Positions 58,178 to 64,000 of a stretch of 64,000 nt of DNA are shown here, one piece after another. Both the position numbers and the translations under genes were made by a program. Location: contig NZ_JBBCMA010000001.1 in NCBI RefSeq assembly GCF_037152535.1, forward strand, positions 2,294,001 to 2,358,000, written 5' to 3'. This DNA is from Leclercia sp. AS011 (GTDB lineage: Bacteria; Pseudomonadota; Gammaproteobacteria; Enterobacterales; Enterobacteriaceae). The notes under the pieces are model-generated. The model was not told the origin of the DNA, searched no databases, and saw nothing but the letters and a program-made list of their open reading frames with translations. Numbering within the stretch: position 1 is the first letter of the stretch; the number at the start of each line of letters is the position of its first letter.

Positions 58178-59006
58178 ACCCCGCATTATTGTCGATTCCC
58201 TGACGATTGATTATCCCGCCGCGCGGGTGGTCAACAACGTCAGCTTTACCCTGGGCAATGAACGCCTGGCCCTGGTCGGGGAGTCCGGCTCGGGCAAGTC
58301 GATGACCGCCCGGGCGCTGATGGGTCTGGTGCGCAAGCCAGGCCGGGTCAGCGCACAGACGCTCAACGTGCTGGGGCACGACCTTACCAGCCTGTCGCCG
58401 CGCGGCTGGCGGCAGTTGCGCGGCAACGAGATTGCGATGGTGCTTCAGGATCCGCGCTACGCCCTCAACCCGGTGAAGAACGTGCAGGCGCAGCTGGATG
58501 AGGCGTTAACCCTGCACCAGTCGCTGCCGCGCCGGGAGCGTCTGGACCGTATTCGGGAGCTGATCCACGCCGTGGGTCTGACCGACGCGGTGCTTGGTCG
58601 CTATCCGGGAGAACTCTCTGGCGGCATGGGCCAGCGGGTGATGATCGCCATTGCGCTGATCAACAACCCGCGGGTGCTAATTGCTGATGAACCCACCTCA
58701 GCCCTCGACGCCCGCCTGCGCAACCAGATCCTTGAGCTGCTGGTGGAGCAGTGCGCGCAACGCCAGATGGCGATGCTGCTGATTAGCCACGATCTGCCGC
58801 TGGTGGCGGAACATTGCGACCGCGTGCTGGTAATGTACCAGGGCGAAAAGGTGGATGAGATGGCGGCAAGCCAGCTTTCTCAGGCCACCCACCCCTACAC
58901 GCAGACGCTGTGGACCTGCCGCCCTGATGCCAGCACCTACGGACAGATGCTGCCGACGCTTGATCGTACTCAGCCCTGGAAGGAGGCACCTCATGGCACT
59001 CGTTAA
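58170..59006 (+). CDS. Peptide/nickel-type ABC importer, ATPase 1
   Basis: DppD/NikD-type ATPase, 278 residues: Walker A GESGSGKS (37-44), signature LSGGMGQRV, Walker B VLIADEPTSALD and switch LISHDLPL. It is shorter than Dpp/Opp ATPases (about 330) and lacks most of their C-terminal extension. It overlaps the next gene by 14 bases. Confidence 0.88.
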   Translation: MTEPRIIVDSLTIDYPAARVVNNVSFTLGNERLALVGESGSGKSMTARALMGLVRKPGRVSAQTLNVLGHDLTSLSPRGWRQLRGNEIAMVLQDPRYALNPVKNVQAQLDEALTLHQSLPRRERLDRIRELIHAVGLTDAVLGRYPGELSGGMGQRVMIAIALINNPRVLIADEPTSALDARLRNQILELLVEQCAQRQMAMLLISHDLPLVAEHCDRVLVMYQGEKVDEMAASQLSQATHPYTQTLWTCRPDASTYGQMLPTLDRTQPWKEAPHGTR

Positions 59007-59697
59007 TGTGGATCAACTGCAGGTGACCTTCGGGGAGAAAACGGCGGTCTCTGCCGCCAGCTTTGCCATTGAGCAAGGGGAAACCTTCAGCCTGATCGGT
59101 GAATCGGGCTGCGGAAAATCGACCATTCTGCGGGTGCTGGCCGGGCTGCAGCGCCAGTGGCACGGCAACGTTCAGGTGCTTGGCGACCGGCTCCAGCCCG
59201 GCGCGCGCTTTACCGGCGCGCTGCGGCGCAACGTGCAGATGGTGTTTCAGGATCCCTGGGCCTCGCTGCATCCGAATCACACCATCTCGCGCACCCTGGC
59301 GGAGCCGTTACAGATCCACGGCGAAACGCGGATCGCCGAAAAGGTGGCGGAGGCGCTGCAGCAGGTGGGGCTGGGTGTCGATGCGGGCAAGCGTTATCCC
59401 CACCAGCTCTCCGGCGGGCAGCGTCAGCGCGTGGCGATTGCCCGGGCGCTGCTGTTACGCCCCCAGCTTCTGCTGCTGGATGAACCCACTTCGGCGCTGG
59501 ACATGTCGGTGCAGGCGGAGATCCTTAATTTGCTCAATCGCCTGAAACAGCAGCACGGGATGACCTATCTGCTGGTGAGCCATGATGCGGACGTGATCGC
59601 CCATATGTCAGACCGGGCGGCGTTTATGGCGCACGGAGAAATCCAGCACGTGTTCGATCGGGAGGCCATGCTCAGAGGTGAGCATCGGATGGGGTAG
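58993..59697 (+). CDS. Peptide/nickel-type ABC importer, ATPase 2
   Basis: DppF/NikE-type ATPase, 234 residues: Walker A GESGCGKST (36-44), signature LSGGQRQRV, Walker B LLLLDEPTSALD and switch LLVSHDAD. It is unusually compact and ends just after the core domain, without the peptide-class C-terminal extension. The start MALVNVDQLQV follows GGAGGCACC. A REP follows the gene. Confidence 0.88.
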   Translation: MALVNVDQLQVTFGEKTAVSAASFAIEQGETFSLIGESGCGKSTILRVLAGLQRQWHGNVQVLGDRLQPGARFTGALRRNVQMVFQDPWASLHPNHTISRTLAEPLQIHGETRIAEKVAEALQQVGLGVDAGKRYPHQLSGGQRQRVAIARALLLRPQLLLLDEPTSALDMSVQAEILNLLNRLKQQHGMTYLLVSHDADVIAHMSDRAAFMAHGEIQHVFDREAMLRGEHRMG

Positions 59698-59713
59698 TGT
59701 CGTGCGGCGGTTT

Positions 59714-59746
59714 TGTAGGCCGGGTAAGGCGTAGTCGCCACCCGGC
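59714..59746. repeat. REP after the importer operon
   Basis: TTGTAGGCCGGGTAAGGCG followed by TAGTCGCCACCCGGCC, between convergent ATPase 2 and the cold-shock-domain gene. Confidence 0.83.
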
Positions 59747-59754
59747 CCTGCAGA

Positions 59755-60231
59755 TTACATCAGGTTCTTAAGCTGTTTCACCGTGGCATCAATATCGATT
59801 TCATCTTCGGAGAAAATGAAGGTTTTGCCCTGGAAGGTGGTGATCGCCAGTTTCTTCAACGTGCGCAGCTCGCCTGATTTCGCCGTGGATTTCGGGGCGA
59901 TATTCCCCATCAGGCTCTTCACCGACAGCACCTCTTTATCAACTTTGGCGTCAGCAGACTCTTCTTCGCTGTAAACCAGATAAGACTTGATGGAGGTGAT
60001 CTTATGTCGTTCGCCATCAATGAAGATGTATTTGCTTTCCGGGATAACTTTTACCGCAAACGCTGACAAACCCTTGTTGTTGGTGGTGGGTTCAAACGTC
60101 ACTGCGGCATCTTTCTTAATCAGATCGGGGTTGGAGACCTTAATCACGTGAAAATAGCGGTTATCGCCGTTTTCATCTTTGATAAATCCAAAACCCTTAT
60201 CTGCAAACCACGTTGTGATTGTTCCGTTCAT
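59755..60231 (-). CDS. Cold-shock-domain protein with C-terminal extension
   Basis: 158 residues. An N-terminal cold-shock domain (1 to about 65) has the RNP1-like DKGFGFIKD, while RNP2 is altered to NRYFHVIKV. The remaining roughly 90 residues (YIFIDGERHKITSIKSYLVY..., then TLKKLAITTFQGKTFIFSEDE) form an unrecognised domain of beta-strands and no membrane part. Nucleic-acid binding is likely from the domain. The function is unknown. It stands alone. Confidence 0.75.
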   Translation of the reverse strand: MNGTITTWFADKGFGFIKDENGDNRYFHVIKVSNPDLIKKDAAVTFEPTTNNKGLSAFAVKVIPESKYIFIDGERHKITSIKSYLVYSEEESADAKVDKEVLSVKSLMGNIAPKSTAKSGELRTLKKLAITTFQGKTFIFSEDEIDIDATVKQLKNLM

Positions 60232-60328
60232 CGCCTTTACCGCCTGATTAATCGTTTACCAACTCAATTTTTTGCCGCGCGCAGTGTAAAGCACATCGCC
60301 TGCCCAGACTACGTCTTTCGCGCAGGAA

Positions 60329-60574
60329 CTACTCATTACCCCACTGATTGAGGAAATTGGCGATATCGTCAATGCGCTGGGTGTTGATGCCCGCTTCCAC
60401 CGCCATCTCGGTCTGGGCCTCTTCGCTGATCTCTTCGTTATTCATTAAACGGGTGATCAGCAGCTGGAAATAGAGCGCCAGGGGATCGCGTTCGGCTTCA
60501 CTCACCGGCGTTGCGGCTTCCGTCGTGTACTCATCCACGATGTCATAATATTTAATCGGTACGTCGTTGCTCAT
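60329..60574 (-). CDS. DUF2543 / YmjA-like small protein
   Basis: 81-residue acidic protein ([19 protein letters not shown]...; [20 protein letters not shown]; ends NFLNQWGNE). The pattern is that of E. coli YmjA (DUF2543), which is uncharacterised. A GAGGATAACG ribosome site precedes the ATG. It has no membrane segment and no known motif. It is a single-gene unit between two unrelated minus-strand genes. Confidence 0.7.
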   Translation of the reverse strand: MSNDVPIKYYDIVDEYTTEAATPVSEAERDPLALYFQLLITRLMNNEEISEEAQTEMAVEAGINTQRIDDIANFLNQWGNE

Positions 60575-60618
60575 TCGTTATCCTCTGGGTGTCGGTTGCT
60601 GCCTGGATAATAGCATCC

Positions 60619-61113
60619 TCAGCTCTTTTTTTCCGCGAGCTCCACAATAGACTTGCTCATGTTGACCCCCGTAATCCCAAAACCGCTGGTCTCGTAGAGA
60701 TGCCGGGCACGGGCATTATTACCCGCCACACGGAGTCTGATCTCTTTAAAACCCTTCTCACGTAGATGCGCTTCTAAATTGCGGAGAGTCTGTTTACCCA
60801 GCCCCTGCCCCTGACAAGCTGTGAAAATATGAAAATCATAGATAAACACTGAACGCATCATCGTATCGGGTTTGTACCAGAGATAGCCGACATGCCTGTT
60901 GATTTGATCTATCGGCGCAACAAGAGAGAGTAAAACGTGCCCATGCGTATTAACGCCCTCAGGAAGCATTTCGGCGATTTCCTGCTTTGCTCTGGCAAGA
61001 GAATCATGTTGAGAGAGCCCGTAGTTTGAGGCGATCTCCCCGGCATAATCATGAATAAAATAATCCAGATAAGCAGGATACTCATCTTCTGTCAGCGGAC
61101 GAAATGAGACCAT
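60619..61113 (-). CDS. GNAT-family N-acetyltransferase
   Basis: 164 residues. GNAT motif A is GQGLGKQTLRNLEAHLREKG (acetyl-CoA pyrophosphate loop), followed by VAGNNARARHLYETSGFGITG, the motif B helix. The start MVSFRPLTEDEYPAYLDY is typical of the family and follows AAGGAG. The substrate is unknown. Confidence 0.85.
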   Translation of the reverse strand: MVSFRPLTEDEYPAYLDYFIHDYAGEIASNYGLSQHDSLARAKQEIAEMLPEGVNTHGHVLLSLVAPIDQINRHVGYLWYKPDTMMRSVFIYDFHIFTACQGQGLGKQTLRNLEAHLREKGFKEIRLRVAGNNARARHLYETSGFGITGVNMSKSIVELAEKKS

Positions 61114-61217
61114 TGCTTACTCCTTAGTGTTAATAATCAGGACACTATTAATAACGATAAGGGCTCTGAAACGTCAAGGCAGACGGGTCTCTCCCACAGA
61201 GAGAGGGCGATTATCAT

Positions 61218-61251
61218 CCGTTGTCTATACTCAACGCATTACAGACAACGG
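61218..61251 (+). promoter_or_regulatory. Inverted repeat over the ybdK promoter/ribosome site
   Basis: CCGTTGTCT (61218-61226) and AGACAACGG (61243-61251) form a perfect 9-bp inverted repeat with a 16-base spacer holding a -10-like TATACT (61226-61231). Its right arm overlaps the GGAG ribosome site of ybdK. It could be a repressor operator or an RNA hairpin that hides the ribosome site. Confidence 0.45.
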
Positions 61252-61259
61252 AGTGCGCT

Positions 61260-62381
61260 ATGCCTTTACCCGACTTTCATTCCTCTGAACCCTACACCCT
61301 GGGCATCGAACTGGAGCTGCAGGTGGTTAACCCGCCGGGCTACGATCTGAGCCAGGACTCCTCTGCCCTGATCGACGCCGTTAAAAACGACATCAAAGCC
61401 GGTGAAGTGAAGCACGACATCACCGAAAGCATGCTCGAAATCGCCACCGGCGTGTGCCAGAACATCGACCAGGCAGCAGCGCAGTTTTCCGCCATGCAGC
61501 AGAGCATCCTGCGCGCGGCGGCGGTGCACCATGTCCAGATCTGCGGCGGCGGCACGCATCCGTTTCAGAAATGGCAGCGTCAGGAGGTGTGCGAAGACGA
61601 GCGTTATAACGCCACGCTGGAGCGCTTTGGCTATCTGATTTTGCAGGCCACGGTGTTCGGTCAGCACGTGCACGTGGGGTGTCGAACCGGCGATGACGCC
61701 ATCTACCTGCTGCACGGCCTGTCGCGCTTTGTCCCGCACTTTATCGCCCTGGCGGCCTCCTCTCCCTATATGCAGGGCACCGACACGAAGTTCTCTTCAT
61801 CGCGGCTCAATATCTTCTCGGGGTTCCCGGATAACGGCCTGATGCCGTGGGTCAACAACTGGCAGGCGTTCGAGGGGCTGTTCCGCCGCCTGAGTTCGAC
61901 CAGCATGATCGACAGCATTAAAGATTTGCACTGGGACATCCGCCCCAGCCCGCATTTTGGCACCGTGGAGGTGCGGGTGATGGATACACCGCTCACCCTC
62001 GCCCACGCCATTAATATCGCCGGGCTGATCCAGGCCACCTCGCACTGGCTGCTGACCACCCGGCCTTATAAACATCAGGAACAGGATTTTCTGCTGTACC
62101 GCTTCAACCGTTTTCAGGCCTGCCGCTATGGGCTGGAAGGGATCCTGACCGACGTGCATACCGGCGAGCACAAAACCATCCAGGAAGATCTCGCCTGGCT
62201 GCTGGAGCGCGTTGCACCGTCAGCGGAGAAGCTGGGCGCAACCAGTGCGATTCAGGAAATTGCCCTGATGCTGAAACAGGGCAAGAGCGAGGCCCAGCGC
62301 ATGCGGGACTTTATCGCAGACGGTGGCTCGCTCATCTCCTTAGTGCAAAAACATGCCGAGCTGTGGGCTACGAGTCCGTAA
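61260..62381 (+). CDS. ybdK: Carboxylate-amine ligase YbdK
   Basis: Glutamate-cysteine ligase family 2 enzyme, 373 residues (E. coli 372). E. coli YbdK has weak glutamate-cysteine ligase activity; its real substrates are unknown. Family motifs: [10 protein letters not shown] (metal-binding acidic pair), [25 protein letters not shown] and [11 protein letters not shown]. The start at 61260 follows GGAG within the inverted repeat. Its end overlaps the RND pump gene by 14 bases, tail to tail. Confidence 0.93.
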   Translation: MPLPDFHSSEPYTLGIELELQVVNPPGYDLSQDSSALIDAVKNDIKAGEVKHDITESMLEIATGVCQNIDQAAAQFSAMQQSILRAAAVHHVQICGGGTHPFQKWQRQEVCEDERYNATLERFGYLILQATVFGQHVHVGCRTGDDAIYLLHGLSRFVPHFIALAASSPYMQGTDTKFSSSRLNIFSGFPDNGLMPWVNNWQAFEGLFRRLSSTSMIDSIKDLHWDIRPSPHFGTVEVRVMDTPLTLAHAINIAGLIQATSHWLLTTRPYKHQEQDFLLYRFNRFQACRYGLEGILTDVHTGEHKTIQEDLAWLLERVAPSAEKLGATSAIQEIALMLKQGKSEAQRMRDFIADGGSLISLVQKHAELWATSP

Positions 62382-64000
62382 GCCGATGCCCCCACTCGCG
62401 CAGGCGCTGGAACACCACGAACAGCGCGGGGATGAAGATAATCCCCACCACCGTGGCCACCAGCATACCGCTGAACACCGTGGTGCCGATGATGCGGCGG
62501 CTCTGGGCTCCCGCCCCGGTCGCCAGCATCATCGGCAATACGCCGATAATGAACGACACGGCGGTCATCATCACCGCGCGGAAGCGGCGCGATGCCCCTT
62601 CCCGCGCCGCATCGACAATCGCCATCCCCTCCATGCGCCGCGCGCGGGCAAACTCCACGATCAGGATCGCGTTCTTGGCGGCGAGGGCTATCAATAGCAC
62701 CAGACCAATCTGCACGTACACGTCATTGGCGTATCCCGCCAACCACAGCCAGACCAGCGCCCCGCCGATGGCGAACAGCACCGAGAGCATCACGCTCGCC
62801 GGGAGCGTCCAGCTCTCGTACTGGGCGACGAGGAACAGCCACGCCATGACCACCGCCGCCAGCACGATCCACATCGCCTGGTTGCCGGTCTGCTGCTCCT
62901 GATACGACATGCCGCTCCAGGCGTAGTCGTACCCGGCTGGCAGGTTTTCCGCCAGAATCTCTCCCATCGCCGCCATCGCGGTGCTGCTGCTCACTCCTTC
63001 CGCTGCCGAACCGCTTACCGAGACCGACGTGAACTGGTTGTACTGCTGCAGGAACGGGGCGCCGACCGTCGGCGTAATGGTGACGAGGTTGCTCAGGCGC
63101 ACCCGCTCGCCGTTATTACTGCGGACAAACAGCTCGCTGATTTGCCCGGCGCGCTCGCGCCACTGCATCTCGTTTTGCATGACGACGTGGTAAACGCGGT
63201 TATTCACGCTGAAATCCCCGGCGCGCGTGCCGCCAAAGGCGGTCTGCAGGCTGCTGAAGATGCGCGACACCGGCACGTCGAGACGGGCAGCGCGCTCGCG
63301 GTCAACGGTCAGCGTCAGCTGCGGCACGTTGCTGCTCCAGGTGGTAAACACGCGGTTCAGCTGCGGGTGCTGGTTGGCTTTCGCCAGCACCTCACGCGTC
63401 ACGCGCTCCAGCTCCGCCGGGCTCTGCCCCGCCTGCGCCTGAATGCGCAGGTCAAAGCCGGAGGCGTTGCCCAGCCCCGGCAGCGTCGGCGGCGCGAAGG
63501 TCATAATGGTCGCTTCCGGCAGGGCCAGCAGCTGGCGCTGCAGGGTGCCCATCACCTCATCCAGCGGCGGCCGCTCGCTCCAGTCCTTCAGCATGATGGA
63601 GATAAACCCACCATTGGAGGCGCTGGTGCCGTTGAGAATGTTAAACCCGGAGACCTGAATCACGTCCTCCACCGCCGGGTTTTTGGCGATTAATTCGCGC
63701 GCCGTAGCCATCACCGCCTCGGTGCGCTCCAGCGAGGCCGCTTCCGGCAGCTGAACGCTGGCGAAGAAGTAGCCCTGATCCTCCTGGGGCAGGAAGCCTT
63801 TAGGCATCGACATAAAGCTGAACGCCACCACGGCCGCCGCGCCTGCGGTGGCCAGCAGCGCCAGCCACGGGTGCAGGTTTAAAACGTTCACGATGCGGGT
63901 GTAGAAACCGCGCGTGGCGTCCAGCCCGCGGTTAAAGGCGCGATAGAGTGCCGCAGGTTTCTCCGGACGCGGACGCAGCAGCATCGCGCACAGCGCGGGC
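62368..64000 (-). CDS. RND multidrug efflux transporter, C-terminal part (5' end beyond window)
   Basis: The last 543 or so residues of an AcrB-type hydrophobe/amphiphile efflux RND pump. The frame stays open to the window end ([10 protein letters not shown]...). Recognisable are the second-half start [18 protein letters not shown], the porter region ([27 protein letters not shown]) and the last membrane block ([18 protein letters not shown]). AcrB-type trimers export drugs with an adaptor and TolC. The partner genes are not in the window, so I give no gene symbol. The start cannot be seen. Confidence 0.9.
   Translation of the reverse strand, partial: PALCAMLLRPRPEKPAALYRAFNRGLDATRGFYTRIVNVLNLHPWLALLATAGAAAVVAFSFMSMPKGFLPQEDQGYFFASVQLPEAASLERTEAVMATARELIAKNPAVEDVIQVSGFNILNGTSASNGGFISIMLKDWSERPPLDEVMGTLQRQLLALPEATIMTFAPPTLPGLGNASGFDLRIQAQAGQSPAELERVTREVLAKANQHPQLNRVFTTWSSNVPQLTLTVDRERAARLDVPVSRIFSSLQTAFGGTRAGDFSVNNRVYHVVMQNEMQWRERAGQISELFVRSNNGERVRLSNLVTITPTVGAPFLQQYNQFTSVSVSGSAAEGVSSSTAMAAMGEILAENLPAGYDYAWSGMSYQEQQTGNQAMWIVLAAVVMAWLFLVAQYESWTLPASVMLSVLFAIGGALVWLWLAGYANDVYVQIGLVLLIALAAKNAILIVEFARARRMEGMAIVDAAREGASRRFRAVMMTAVSFIIGVLPMMLATGAGAQSRRIIGTTVFSGMLVATVVGIIFIPALFVVFQRLREWGHRLTDS

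Overview
The window is chromosomal DNA of a member of the Enterobacteriaceae. The backbone is the E. coli-type ybd/ent/fep region: ybdR, uspG, ahpFC, dsbG, ybdO, ybdL, hcxA(ybdH), ybdD, cstA, entHABEC, fepB, entS, fepDGC, entF, ybdZ, fes, fepA, entD, hokE and ybdK, in conserved order. It is interrupted by blocks that E. coli K-12 lacks at these places. The high GC content, the complete methionine-salvage set and the many REP palindromes suit an Enterobacter, Lelliottia or Klebsiella-like organism. The species cannot be fixed from the sequence alone.

1-6.5 kb: YbdR alcohol dehydrogenase (its last residues lie beyond the window edge), UspG, the AhpF/AhpC peroxide-reducing pair, periplasmic DsbG and the LysR regulator YbdO. 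The ahpC-dsbG gap carries an OxyR-like element and, on the minus strand, four consecutive hairpins. One has a UUCG loop and the last is an intrinsic terminator, so this may be an undescribed small RNA or an attenuated leader.

6.5-19.2 kb: the methionine salvage pathway. ybdL (aminotransferase) diverges from mtnBCD, and mtnA diverges from mtnK. Both gaps carry tandem MetJ boxes. Next comes an operon for a sugar-type ABC importer plus a cytoplasmic, histidine-rich LVIVD beta-propeller. It diverges from hcxA, and that gap also carries degenerate Met-box-like octamers. I infer that the importer may serve methylthioribose or a related thio-sugar. A short-chain dehydrogenase follows.

19.3-22.4 kb: a RelE-like toxin/HTH antitoxin pair, then ybdD and the peptide/pyruvate-type carrier CstA. 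22.6-42.8 kb: the full enterobactin system, covering synthesis (entC, entE, entB, entA, entH, entF, ybdZ, entD), export (entS), uptake (fepA, fepB, fepD, fepG, fepC) and iron release (fes). Fur-box-like sequences lie in the three divergent promoters. An AbiEi/AbiEii abortive-infection type toxin-antitoxin pair sits between fepC and entF, where E. coli has fepE.

42.9-53.2 kb: a complete branched-sugar catabolic locus that matches the D-apiose pathway (importer, DUF2291 lipoprotein, SorC regulator, split transketolase, fucose-isomerase-family isomerase and FGGY kinase). The same palindrome lies before both operons and probably is the regulator's operator. 53.2-64 kb: a hokE/sok type I toxin locus, an acetyltransferase, a five-gene dipeptide/nickel-type ABC importer, a cold-shock-domain protein, a DUF2543 protein, a second acetyltransferase, YbdK, and the 3' part of an RND efflux pump gene that runs off the window end. 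REP/BIME palindromes punctuate many gene ends. No tRNA, rRNA, insertion sequence, integrase or CRISPR array was seen.
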